From Erythrobacter aurantius (GTDB lineage: Bacteria > Pseudomonadota > Alphaproteobacteria > Sphingomonadales > Sphingomonadaceae), in NCBI RefSeq assembly GCF_023823125.1, contig NZ_CP090949.1:2504001-2568000 (forward strand): a stretch of DNA of 64,000 nt, written 5' to 3'. Numbering within the stretch: the stretch's first letter is position 1; the number at the start of each line of letters is the position of its first letter. Below the pieces are notes generated by a model. The model searched no databases, was not told the origin of the DNA, and worked only from the letters and a program-made list of their open reading frames with translations. Made by a program: the position numbers and the translations under genes. Shown here one piece after another: positions 1 through 10,284 of this stretch.

Positions 1-851
1 GCTTCAAAGGCAGCCAGCTGCGCCGCCTCGATCGCGCCCGAATCCGCGCCCACCCCCTCGCGCGCCAGATCGTAGGGCGTGGGCGCATCCTCGGGCCGCG
101 CCGCATCCATCCGGTCAAGCCGGTTGCCGAGCCACTGACAATCCGCCTCGGTCAGATCGGCATCAGGATCGGCGCATTGCCCGCCGCATTCGGCACACGG
201 AGTGGGCGTTTCTGTCTGCCCTACCGCTTCGCTACTTGAGGGCGGTTTCCTACAGGATGGAACGGATGGAACACTGTCCTGGGGTTTGTTTTCCGGCCCT
301 TGCGCAGCGCCCTCACCACCGCAGACAGCACCCGCAGCAGGGGCCGCGCGCTCCAGCACTTCCGCCAGGTCCGCGCCTTCGTCCAGCGCCGCAATCGCAT
401 CGTCGAGCAGCGGCAGCAGCGCGGAGACATCCTCGCGCGCCTCCATCCGGTCAAGCCGGGCAAGATGCGCCAGCAGCAGCCTGTCGGAATACCGCCGCCG
501 CCGCGCGATTTCCTCGCCGTGGTAGAACACCGGCTCCTCCACCCCGTTGATCGCGCGATCCGCCAGCGTCGCCTCCGCATGGGCACGCGCCGCCACCAGC
601 GCCGCATCCCACAATTGCGCGAACAGCGCAGAGCGCCGCCGCACCCGGTACGCCGTTTGCGCCGAGACACCCGCCGCCCGGCACGCAAGCCGGACATTGC
701 CGAACAGTTGCAGCGATTTGAGGAACGCCCCTTGCGCATTGGGGCCAAGGATCGAATGCCCCTCCCCATGCGGCCCGGCCAGCGGCTGAACCGGCGGATA
801 GGAGTTGGCGTGCGCCGCATCTTCGAGCGCGAAGTCGAAATAGGCGATCAT
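1..851 (-). CDS. Terminase-small-subunit-like HTH protein, 3' end outside window
   Basis: The frame is open from an ATG at 851 to the window edge, giving at least 283 residues. Around residues 52-72 there is a helix-turn-helix-like stretch (ACRAAGVSAQTAYRVRRR), followed by an Ala-rich helix with LWDAALVAA and then EEPVFYHGEEIARRR. The second half is acidic and low in complexity, with CAECGGQC near residue 240. The layout is the same as that of the gene at 55918-56613, so the two are paralogues. Proteins of this shape resemble the DNA-binding part of phage terminase small subunits, but no large terminase or other phage gene is visible here. DNA binding is inferred; the biological role is unknown. 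The reading frame is well supported by its codon pattern compared with the other frames. Confidence 0.6.
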   Translation of the reverse strand, partial: MIAYFDFALEDAAHANSYPPVQPLAGPHGEGHSILGPNAQGAFLKSLQLFGNVRLACRAAGVSAQTAYRVRRRSALFAQLWDAALVAARAHAEATLADRAINGVEEPVFYHGEEIARRRRYSDRLLLAHLARLDRMEAREDVSALLPLLDDAIAALDEGADLAEVLERAAPAAGAVCGGEGAAQGPENKPQDSVPSVPSCRKPPSSSEAVGQTETPTPCAECGGQCADPDADLTEADCQWLGNRLDRMDAARPEDAPTPYDLAREGVGADSGAIEAAQLAAFE

Positions 852-869
852 ACCGCACCTCCCTTGAAA

Positions 870-988
870 GGCAGCGCCGCGCTACGCCCCGGCAGCGCCG
901 CGCTACTCCTCGTCATCCCCGCGCCCCCCCTCGTCATCCCCGCGCAGGCGGGGATCCAGCTGGACTCCCGCCTGCGCGGGAGTGACGA
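870..988. repeat. Palindromic REP-like intergenic repeat with a short direct repeat
   Basis: Two half-sites face each other at 932-959 and 960-987. They read CGTCATCCCCGCGCAGG and, inverted, CCTGCGCGGGAGTGACG, and form a long imperfect hairpin. A partial third copy starts at 911. Just before it, GGCAGCGCCGCGCTAC occurs twice, at about 870-885 and 891-906. This looks like the dispersed CGTCATCCCCGC repeat type of proteobacterial intergenic regions. Family membership is from memory. Confidence 0.65.
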
Positions 989-1344
989 CGGGAGGGAGAA
1001 GGAAACAGGACGGAAGATCAGGGGAGTATCGGGACAATTCATGGTTCACCCTTTTTGATTGCAGTGAACCGGCCCAATTATACGAAACCCGCCGAGTAGG
1101 AAAATCGGGAAGAAAAGACCCACCCCCCAACCGCTGGCGCTGCGCCCAATGGCGCGTAAGCCAAGCGAGCGGACGCGAACGCCGGCGCCTGAGGCGCTAC
1201 AAACACATGAGCCGGGGTATGTATGGCAGGATGGGGGGCGAAAGAAATATAGACGCAACTAACAAAGGTTGATGGCTACTTCACAAAATTTCATGCGATC
1301 ACTAAAATCATGGTCAAATTATCATCGGATCGGACAATTTGAGG
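989..1344. other. Intergenic stretch without a convincing gene
   Basis: I see no credible gene here. The left two thirds are GC-rich. From about 1240 the base composition shifts to AT-rich, like the MazG-like gene on the far side of the IS element. The AT-rich part is therefore probably the original upstream region of that gene, separated from it by the insertion. Confidence 0.5.
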
Positions 1345-1360
1345 TGACGTGCTCCCCTGA
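1345..1360 (+). repeat. Left terminal inverted repeat of the IS3 element
   Basis: The sequence TGACGTGCTCCCCTGA is perfectly matched, in inverted form, by 2568-2583. Transposase binding is inferred from its terminal position. Confidence 0.9.
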
Positions 1361-1406
1361 AATGTGACCGCTTTTTGGTAGAGTCTGACGCAAGGAGTCG
1401 GACGAT

Positions 1407-1673
1407 ATGAAGCGAAGCAGGTTCAACGAAGAGCAGATCATTGCGATCTTGAAGGAGCAGGAAGCGGGCATGGCGACGACTGAGGTCTGCCGCCGCCACG
1501 GGATCAGCTCGGCGACGTTCTACAAGTGGAAGTCTAAGTTCGGCGGGCTCGAGGTGTCCGAGGCCCGGCGGCTGCGATCGCTCGAGGAGGAGAACTCGCG
1601 GCTGAAGAAGCTGCTGGCCGAGGCGATGTTGGACAACGCGGTGCTGAAGGATCTGGCATCAAAAAAATGGTAA
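1407..1673 (+). CDS. IS3-family transposase OrfA
   Basis: An 88-residue protein that supplies the DNA-binding half of the transposase. It begins [16 protein letters not shown] and has the helix-turn-helix segment [21 protein letters not shown] at about residues 27-47. A Leu-rich coiled coil follows ([19 protein letters not shown]), typical of OrfA oligomerisation. It ends SKKW at a TAA. The run of seven A at 1661-1667 just before the end lets ribosomes slip by -1 into orfB, giving the fused OrfAB transposase; that mechanism is known for the family and inferred here. A short ribosome-binding sequence (AAGGAG) lies at 1392-1397. Confidence 0.93.
   Translation: MKRSRFNEEQIIAILKEQEAGMATTEVCRRHGISSATFYKWKSKFGGLEVSEARRLRSLEEENSRLKKLLAEAMLDNAVLKDLASKKW
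1661..1667 (+). promoter_or_regulatory. Probable -1 programmed frameshift heptamer (A AAA AAA)
   Basis: Seven consecutive A sit in the orfA frame as A AAA AAA, immediately before TGG TAA. A -1 slip there puts ribosomes exactly into the orfB frame, whose own ATG begins at the last of these A. This is the standard arrangement for making the fused transposase of IS3-type elements. Confidence 0.7.
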
Positions 1674-2557
1674 CGCCCGGCGCCAAGCGGGAAGCCGTCG
1701 CCTATGCCCGGGAGCATCACGGGGTGAGCGAGCGTCGGGCGTGTGCACTGGTTGGTGTGAGCCGCAGGGTAATCCGTTACGAGCCTACAAGGCCAGATGA
1801 CGGGGCGCTGCGGCAACGGCTGCGCGAGCTGGCGGCGGAACGCCGCCGGTTCGGCTATCGCCGCCTGGGCTACCTTCTGGCGCGGGAAGGCATCAGGCCC
1901 AACCACAAGAAGCTGCTGCGCATCTACCGGGAGGAGGGGCTGCGCGTGCGTCGCCGTGGCGGCCGGAAAAGGGCCTTGGGCACGCGCAGGCCGATGGTGC
2001 TGCCGGACGGCCCGAACCAGCGTTGGTCGCTCGACTTCGTCTCCGACAGCCTGATCTGCGGTCGGCGCTTCCGTATCCTGTGCGTGGTCGATGACTACAC
2101 GCGCGAGTGCCTGGCGCTGGTGGCCGATACGTCGCTGTCGGGTGCTCGGGTAGCGCGGGAACTGACCAGCCTTATCGGCATCCGGGGAAAGCCGCATACG
2201 GTGGTCAGCGACAATGGCACCGAACTGACCTCGTCGGCCATCCTGCGCTGGTCGCAGGAGCGCAGGGTCGAGTGGCACTACATCGCACCGGGAAAGCCAA
2301 TGCAGAACGGCTTCGTGGAGAGCTTCAATGGCCGCCTGCGCGACGAATGCCTCAACGAGACGCTGTTCACCTCGCTGGCCCATGCCCGGTTCGTGCTGGC
2401 CGCCTGGCGACACGATTACAACACGGTCAGGCCACACTCGAAACTGGGCGGGAAGACCCCCGCCGAGATCGCCGGCCAACGTGTCTGGGGGCATGCCCCC
2501 AGACACGTTGCCATCCCATCAAACAACCATCATGAAGGAGCCAGACTCTACCTCTGA
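1667..2557 (+). CDS. IS3-family transposase OrfB (DDE integrase domain)
   Basis: A 296-residue catalytic half. An N-terminal region of about 100 residues (HTH_21-like: [17 protein letters not shown]) precedes the rve integrase core. The core shows the first acidic residue in WSLDFVSD, the second in [10 protein letters not shown], and the catalytic Glu region [17 protein letters not shown]. The C-terminus [19 protein letters not shown] is also typical. All DDE residues are present, so the enzyme looks active. The ATG overlaps the end of orfA; the functional product is probably the frameshifted OrfAB fusion. Confidence 0.94.
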   Translation: MVTPGAKREAVAYAREHHGVSERRACALVGVSRRVIRYEPTRPDDGALRQRLRELAAERRRFGYRRLGYLLAREGIRPNHKKLLRIYREEGLRVRRRGGRKRALGTRRPMVLPDGPNQRWSLDFVSDSLICGRRFRILCVVDDYTRECLALVADTSLSGARVARELTSLIGIRGKPHTVVSDNGTELTSSAILRWSQERRVEWHYIAPGKPMQNGFVESFNGRLRDECLNETLFTSLAHARFVLAAWRHDYNTVRPHSKLGGKTPAEIAGQRVWGHAPRHVAIPSNNHHEGARLYL

Positions 2558-2567
2558 CTGGTAACAA

Positions 2568-2583
2568 TCAGGGGAGCACGTCA
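2568..2583 (-). repeat. Right terminal inverted repeat of the IS3 element
   Basis: TCAGGGGAGCACGTCA is the exact reverse complement of the left end and closes the element. Confidence 0.9.
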
Positions 2584-2592
2584 TAGGCCTTC

Positions 2593-3531
2593 ATGCAATT
2601 CAATGAATATCAAGAATCAGCTCGCGAGACTGATCAGTTTAGTGGACCAGACAATCAAAAAATCACTCATCATCTCCTGAATCTTACTGAAACTGTATCG
2701 TACCTTTCACGCCTTTTAGAACAGGAACTGCGAGGCGAGCCATTGCGTGAACCTCATCGAACAAACCTAATTTCTCGAAAGCTAGGAGATGCTCTTTGGT
2801 ATATTTCAATAATTGCCTCTCGAAATAATCTCACCCTAGACGAAGTAGCTACGAATAATATCGTTATTACGCAAAAACGTTGGAATAAGTCGCGTGATAT
2901 GAAAGGTAAATCATTTGATCAATTCTATCCACGAATTGAGAGACTGCCACAAAAAATCAGAATTGCATTTGTTGCAGATTCTAACGACCAAGATCGCATA
3001 ATCCTATGTGTAAAGTTAGATGGTGGAGATTGGATGCAAATTGGCGACCGTGTCGATGACAATGCGGCAACCAGTGACGGCTACCGGTTCCATGATGTCT
3101 TCCACCTTTCACACGTAGCTTTCCTCGGGTGGTCTCCAGTCTTCCGGGGCCTCATGAAGAGAAAACGCAAAAGCAACCCTGATTGTGACCGAATACAAGA
3201 TGGCGCACGAGCAATGAATCTTGAAGAGGCAGCAACAGCGCTAATTTTCAGTTACGCCAAGGAACAGGCTTTTTTTGAAGGCGCTAAATCAATTGATTTT
3301 AACTTATTGAAGACTGTTGTAAGAATTACCGATGGCCTCGAAGTTTCACAGAGATCCTATGAGGATTGGGAGAAAAGTATCTTATTTGGATACCAGCCTT
3401 TCCGAGACTTGCAGAAGCACGGCGAAGGAGTTGTGATTATGGACCGCACCAAGAAGGCTGCCGATCGTCTAGTTTTCACCGCCATTGACGATCAAATAAG
3501 AAAAGAGATTGGTGTTGATGTCAAAAACTGA
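2593..3531 (+). CDS. MazG-like nucleotide pyrophosphohydrolase-family protein
   Basis: A 312-residue protein. Residues 1-100 resemble the all-alpha MazG fold: it starts FNEYQESAR, has RKLGDALWYIS at about 62-72, and continues NLTLDEVATNN. The usual ExxE...ExxD metal ligands look degenerate: the first Glu of the second motif is Lys (KLGD). A second half (about 160-225) carries FHDVFHLSHVAFLGWSPV, a KRKRKS run and NLEEAATALIF, a conserved extension of this MazG-like group that supplies His, Asp and Glu residues. The family hydrolyses nucleoside triphosphates or alarmones; the substrate here is unknown. The DNA is clearly more AT-rich than the surroundings. The start lies 9 bp after the IS element, so native promoter sequence has been displaced. 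It overlaps the next gene by 14 bp. Confidence 0.75.
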   Translation: MQFNEYQESARETDQFSGPDNQKITHHLLNLTETVSYLSRLLEQELRGEPLREPHRTNLISRKLGDALWYISIIASRNNLTLDEVATNNIVITQKRWNKSRDMKGKSFDQFYPRIERLPQKIRIAFVADSNDQDRIILCVKLDGGDWMQIGDRVDDNAATSDGYRFHDVFHLSHVAFLGWSPVFRGLMKRKRKSNPDCDRIQDGARAMNLEEAATALIFSYAKEQAFFEGAKSIDFNLLKTVVRITDGLEVSQRSYEDWEKSILFGYQPFRDLQKHGEGVVIMDRTKKAADRLVFTAIDDQIRKEIGVDVKN

Positions 3532-4033
3532 GGATTCTCTGGCATTATTTTCCGAATGCAAGTCTTATAGATACCTTCTTTCTCGTAATATAGGCATAGG
3601 ACCCACAGTATCTATATTGATGGCGAATCCCTCAATTGCTGATGACGAGAACGATGACCCAACTATACGTCGGTGCATGTCGCTGGCAAAAAATCAGGGC
3701 TGGGGGAAGATTTTGATTATAAATAAATTTGCCTATATTAGTTCAGATATATCTGTACTTTCTGCAGTGCGCGATCCAGTTGGCGAATATAACGATCAAT
3801 ATATTACTGAAGCTCTCGAAGCTTCTGATAAGTGCGTCTTTGCATGGGGGACGCTTGCAAAATTCAAGACAGCGACCTTGAAGGAACGCTGGAAAGATAT
3901 CCATAAGATCGCTAGAAACTTGAATATTGCTCCACTTTGTTGGGGTGCCAATAAAGATGGCCACCCTAAGCATCCCCTCTTCATTTCGGGTCAGAGCCCT
4001 GTGGTTCCTTGGTTGCCGCCGGTGAATGGGTAA
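3518..4033 (+). CDS. DUF1643-family protein
   Basis: A 171-residue protein from the ATG at 3518; a TTG at 3509 is an alternative. Family marks are SILMANPSIADDENDDPTIRRC (positions 32-53), IINKFAYISSD, DPVGEYND, FAWGTLAK and, at the end, GANKDGHPKHPLFIS. Function is not established to my knowledge. The NPS early and HPKHPLF late recall the two active-site loops of uracil-DNA-glycosylase-like folds; this is only an inference from pattern. It overlaps the MazG-like gene, so the two are translationally coupled and probably act together. The AT-rich composition argues for acquisition by transfer. Confidence 0.8.
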   Translation: MSKTEDSLALFSECKSYRYLLSRNIGIGPTVSILMANPSIADDENDDPTIRRCMSLAKNQGWGKILIINKFAYISSDISVLSAVRDPVGEYNDQYITEALEASDKCVFAWGTLAKFKTATLKERWKDIHKIARNLNIAPLCWGANKDGHPKHPLFISGQSPVVPWLPPVNG

Positions 4034-4098
4034 GGCATTCAGAACCGGTTTGAATTTTTGCCTCTTTCTGCCCAGCCCACCTCCACCATCCCCCACCC

Positions 4099-6993
<2,895 letters not shown>

Positions 6994-7004
6994 AGAGGCA
7001 GTCT

Positions 7005-7019
7005 GTTCCGGAAATGTTC
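7005..7019 (-). promoter_or_regulatory. LexA-binding SOS box upstream of uvrA
   Basis: GTTC-CGGAAAT-GTTC matches exactly the alphaproteobacterial LexA operator GTTCN7GTTC (GAACN7GAAC on the uvrA strand). It ends 11 bp before the uvrA ATG, so repressor binding would block transcription and uvrA would be DNA-damage inducible. Confidence 0.8.
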
Positions 7020-7125
7020 GCAAGTGTAAAGAGGCGCAATGGCGAACGTTCGGTGTGATCCACGGATTGCCCGCTGTGCATTGCGTTTACAATGCGTGAG
7101 AAGAAGGTTGGTTGCTGTGCTGGAT

Positions 7126-8781
7126 CTATCCGCCGTCAAAGAAGCTTAGGATACGAGCGATAATTTCTCCATCGGGAAGCCTGCCTCGCAACAAGTTCCA
7201 TATGCTGACAGCACGTTCACCAAGAGAAACTACACTTTCAATGTTCTTGGCTCCATCGCCAGCCCTTTTCAGCGCCCCTCCCATCCTTCGCACGACATTA
7301 CGACTCGTCTCACTTGCCGCGATCCGTGCTGGATCGTCATCTGGTGCATTGGGAGAAACCTGCGCATTGCTCGCCTCGATAATCTCTTGCGCAAGCTTCG
7401 TGGTTTGTCCCGACGCGCGAAATGCCGAAGCAATGAGATCCAGCACTTCGCGAGTTAGCGGCTCCCCGGTCTGACCAAACTTACCGTGCCAAAGTTCTGC
7501 AAGCTTGGGGCTGAACTCAGCCATCATCTTCAACGCTTCGACTAGCGGCAGATATGCGTCGCGCTGCGTCTCCGAGAGTTGGGGATTCATACTCTCGCCA
7601 CTCTCCCTTTCAGCGACCTGTCTTATCACTTCCCGCGCGCGCAGAATAAACAGGCGTGGTCGCAAATCTTCGACCGTCTCCCCGACCGACTCCCTTAGCA
7701 AATCGGTCGGCTCCGCCATGTCCTTTGCGTTTGTATCACCGGCTGTAGCCAGAGCCGCATTGTCAATCAGGCGGAGAATTTCGCTATGATTGTCCCGCTC
7801 GTCGTCATCTCCTTGAAGTCCATTCGGAAGAAGCTCCTGGTCAAGATCCGAACGCCCCTCATCATCGATAGTAAAAGTAAAAGCACGAGGGTTTTGCTCA
7901 AGCTCGTCTTCTGAAGGCAAGAATGGTCTGCGCAATGCCTCGACCATTGCTTGAATATCGGCATTTACAATAGACGGCTCGCGACCCCACCAATCGTTAT
8001 CAAATTCTGATAACTGTTTGTAAAAACTCCTCTCCGCCACATCATCGAAATTTGCAAATGAATGAGAAAGCCCATCAAGCTGGCGGTTACCCCATTCAGA
8101 CCAAATTCCTGCATTGCAATTGTTCCGTAAGTAGCTTGAGGTTTTTTGCCAGTTCACTTCGTCTGGACTCTTTGGCCAATGGCTTCGTAGCGGGGAATTC
8201 AATATCCTATCTGCGGTTGAACCTCGGTCCGCTGAAAAGAAATCCCCTTCAACATCATCCCAAAATTGAACAATCGCCTCCCCCTTATAATCTGGGTATG
8301 CAATAAAATCTCCAGCCATTTGCACTGCATGCGCAGCATGAACCGCTGCATTCATTCTTATATTTCTAGATGAATTTGAGCTATCGTTCGAATTTTGAAT
8401 AGAGAAAGCATTTAAAGCATGAGAGACGGCAGTAGCCAAATGATCAATTGGAGTGTTATTGCTAATACTCATTATTTCATTAAGGTGTTGACGTTCTATA
8501 TCTTGATCGAGTCGACCCTTTGCAACTACGAGAACCAACGCGCGCAGGCCAACCATTAGAAGCCTCTGGTCTAAGGGATTAGCACCCCACCTGCCCGATG
8601 TAGATAAGAACGGAATTGTTCGTAATGTGGCTCGAAGCGCGATGACTTTCGAAAATTGAGTCGACTTCTCGGCCATACGAGACTCGAGAATTTTCGCCCG
8701 CGACAGAATATCTTCCATATTTGCCGTATCGAACTGGAGCCGCCAAAACACAAGCTTCCGGTTTACCCTGTTTGCGAGCAT
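7126..8781 (-). CDS. Hypothetical AT-rich accessory protein, 551 aa
   Basis: I do not recognise a named family. The protein is soluble, with no signal peptide or membrane segment. The N-terminal half is rich in Asn and Ser. Residues about 220-275 (WSEWGNRQLDG... DNDWWGREPSIVNADI) resemble a short W...WG.R.L.G...W...P..VNA.I motif that I recall from assorted alphaproteobacterial accessory proteins. An acidic linker follows, then a helical C-terminus ending in VSIWNLLRGRLPDG. Start candidates are TTG 8790, ATG 8781 and ATG 8718; none has a good Shine-Dalgarno. Composition is AT-rich against its neighbours, which suggests transfer. It lies upstream of uvrA on the same strand, but the SOS box separates them. 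Confidence 0.7.
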   Translation of the reverse strand: MLANRVNRKLVFWRLQFDTANMEDILSRAKILESRMAEKSTQFSKVIALRATLRTIPFLSTSGRWGANPLDQRLLMVGLRALVLVVAKGRLDQDIERQHLNEIMSISNNTPIDHLATAVSHALNAFSIQNSNDSSNSSRNIRMNAAVHAAHAVQMAGDFIAYPDYKGEAIVQFWDDVEGDFFSADRGSTADRILNSPLRSHWPKSPDEVNWQKTSSYLRNNCNAGIWSEWGNRQLDGLSHSFANFDDVAERSFYKQLSEFDNDWWGREPSIVNADIQAMVEALRRPFLPSEDELEQNPRAFTFTIDDEGRSDLDQELLPNGLQGDDDERDNHSEILRLIDNAALATAGDTNAKDMAEPTDLLRESVGETVEDLRPRLFILRAREVIRQVAERESGESMNPQLSETQRDAYLPLVEALKMMAEFSPKLAELWHGKFGQTGEPLTREVLDLIASAFRASGQTTKLAQEIIEASNAQVSPNAPDDDPARIAASETSRNVVRRMGGALKRAGDGAKNIESVVSLGERAVSIWNLLRGRLPDGEIIARILSFFDGG

Positions 8782-8859
8782 TCCTTTCAACTCTCGGGCG
8801 GCAGGCTGTCAGGGAATAAAGCCCTGCGGTTCGCGTTGTGGGGTTGAAAGGAGCCTTTG

Positions 8860-9243
8860 ATGTCGCACAACTGTTCCCCCTTTTCCCACGTTGCCCCGCG
8901 CGCCGGCTTTGTCGCCGCGCTGGCGCTTGCCAGCCTTGTCATTCCCGCATTGCCCTTTGCCGCCGCCCCCGCTTTTGCCTGCAATCCCGAAGAGTGCCGC
9001 GGACTCAGCGCGGAAGAACTGGCGCGTGACCGGGCGGAAATCCGTCGCCTCAATCGCGAACAATTACGTTACGTCCGCTCGCGCGATGCCGAATATGCGC
9101 GCGGATGGGAGGCGCGGCGCGCCCATGCGCAGGCCCTGGCCGATCACGAACAGGCCCGCGCCGAATACGAACGCCGGATGGAGCAATGGCGCGAAGCCGT
9201 TCGCCGCTGCGAAGCGGGCGAATACCGCTATTGCGCGGGGTGA
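8860..9243 (+). CDS. Small secreted hypothetical protein
   Basis: A 127-residue protein with a signal peptide (hydrophobic GFVAALALASLVIPALPF, cleavage near AFA-CNPEE). The mature part is highly charged and helical, rich in Arg, Glu and Ala (ARDRAEIRRLNREQLRYVRSRDAEYARGW), probably a coiled coil. There are four Cys: CNPEEC near the N-terminus and RRCEAGEYRYC at the end, suggesting disulfides in the periplasm. AAAGGAG at 8847-8853 sits 6 bp before the ATG at 8860, which decides the start over the TTG at 8857. Function unknown. Confidence 0.75.
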   Translation: MSHNCSPFSHVAPRAGFVAALALASLVIPALPFAAAPAFACNPEECRGLSAEELARDRAEIRRLNREQLRYVRSRDAEYARGWEARRAHAQALADHEQARAEYERRMEQWREAVRRCEAGEYRYCAG

Positions 9244-9534
9244 TCGAGGGCCGAAATAGGCGCACTGAACCCCTGGAAATGCCCTTCCTACAAATTTTTT
9301 CACCCTCGTAATCCGCAGAATTCCGGGATTTTCCAAAGGGCTACAGAAAAAATGAAGGCGCAATTCTACGGTATTTTCCCGATACAGGGGTTCTCTTTGC
9401 AGGTCTTCCGCTTCAGCCCTTCGGGTCGCACCTTTGGGCAGTCGGTTGACTGACAGAGGAAGGGCTCGGTGCCCCTAGCGCCGCGCCGGGTTAGATCGCG
9501 CTTCTGGGGACACCCAAGGTGGACGTTGCACCTG
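9244..9534. other. Intergenic region with a structured segment
   Basis: No gene is visible. Within 9413-9464, AGCCCTTC pairs with GAAGGGCT and encloses a CAGTC-GGTT-GACTG hairpin, so the segment could be a small structured RNA or a terminator. AGGTG...CACCT at about 9518-9534 lies directly after the btuD stop but has no T-run. I could not match it to 6S, SRP, tmRNA or RNase P RNA. Confidence 0.3.
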
Positions 9535-10284
9535 TCAGCCCTGGGTCAGCGTCACCAGCGCGTTCTGACCCGGTTGGCCTAACCACTGGCTATCGACGCC
9601 CCAGACCTGCTTGATCACCTGCGACGACAGAGCTGTTTGCGGCGCCCCGTCCGCAGCCGTGGTTCCGCGATCCAGAACGAGCACCCGATCCGCATGGTTC
9701 ATCGCGAGCGCGAGATCGTGCAGCACGATCACCACCCCAGCGCCTGTGCTGGCGCAGTCTCGCAGATGGCCGCAAAGGGCCAGCTGGTGTGCAAGGTCGA
9801 GCGCGGCGAGCGGTTCGTCCGCGAGGATCCAGCGCGGTTCCCCCGCCAGCACGCGGGCCAGCAGCACCCGCGCGCGCTCTCCGCCGGAAAGCGTGCTGAC
9901 CGGGCGATGGCGCAGCGTCTCCAGCGAAAGCGCGGCGAGCGCGGCGTCGACCGGCTCCTTGCGATCATCGCGATGCGGCATCCGGCCCAGTGCCACCAGC
10001 GTCTCCACCGCCACGTCCCATGCGATATCGGCCCCTTGCGGCAGGTAACCGATCGCCTTGGCCCGCGTGACCGGATCGAGAGTGGCGAGCGGCGCAAGGT
10101 CCAGCGTCACCTGCCCAGATAGCGGCGCGATCAGGCCTGCGAGCGCGAGCAGCAGCGAGGACTTGCCCGCTCCATTGGGGCCGACGATGGCGGTGATTTG
10201 TCCGGGGGCAAGCGCGGCGCTGATCCCGTCGAGCACCCTTGCTCCGCCGCGCTCCAGCGCCAGCTGTTCGGCCGCAATGCTCAC
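9535..10284 (-). CDS. btuD: ABC transporter ATP-binding protein, cobalamin/iron-chelate type
   Basis: A 249-residue ATPase that would power uptake through the adjacent permease. Walker A is GPNGAGKSS (35-43), the Q-loop is in GYLPQGAD, the signature is LSGGERAR, Walker B is WILADEPLAALD, and the switch His is in VVIVLHDLALA. The start is a GTG at 10284 overlapping the permease stop (GTGA, 4 bp); a longer upstream frame reads through the permease gene and is rejected. Last gene of a tightly overlapped three-gene operon. The substrate could be vitamin B12, haem or a siderophore; B12 is favoured by the small substrate-binding lipoprotein and by the order binding protein-permease-ATPase. Confidence 0.85.
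   Translation of the reverse strand: MSIAAEQLALERGGARVLDGISAALAPGQITAIVGPNGAGKSSLLLALAGLIAPLSGQVTLDLAPLATLDPVTRAKAIGYLPQGADIAWDVAVETLVALGRMPHRDDRKEPVDAALAALSLETLRHRPVSTLSGGERARVLLARVLAGEPRWILADEPLAALDLAHQLALCGHLRDCASTGAGVVIVLHDLALAMNHADRVLVLDRGTTAADGAPQTALSSQVIKQVWGVDSQWLGQPGQNALVTLTQG

Larger units (their letters stand above)
1345..2583 (+). mobile_element. Complete IS3-family insertion sequence, 1239 bp
   Basis: The element is bounded by a perfect 16-bp inverted repeat, TGACGTGCTCCCCTGA, at 1345-1360 and 2568-2583. Its ends are 5'-TG and CA-3', as usual for IS3-family elements. A further match, GTAGAGTCTG, lies inside both ends (near 1379 and, inverted, near 2544). It carries two overlapping frames, orfA and orfB, with a run of seven A at the junction. 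The flanking bases are GAGG on the left and TAGG on the right, so there is no clean target duplication. It appears intact, with no internal stop, and sits 9 bp before the start codon of the next gene. Confidence 0.93.

Noticed and set aside
300..1058. 252-codon plus-strand frame at the left end
   Set aside because: It crosses the palindromic repeat and is Arg/Pro-rich; the minus frame from 851 has a normal protein composition and a paralogue in the window.
1520..2506. 328-codon minus-strand frame opposite the IS transposase
   Set aside because: The transposase with its DDE motifs is on the plus strand; the antisense frame has no recognisable content.
1341..2587. Target-site duplication of the IS element
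   Set aside because: GAGG on the left and TAGG on the right are not identical, so no duplication is claimed.
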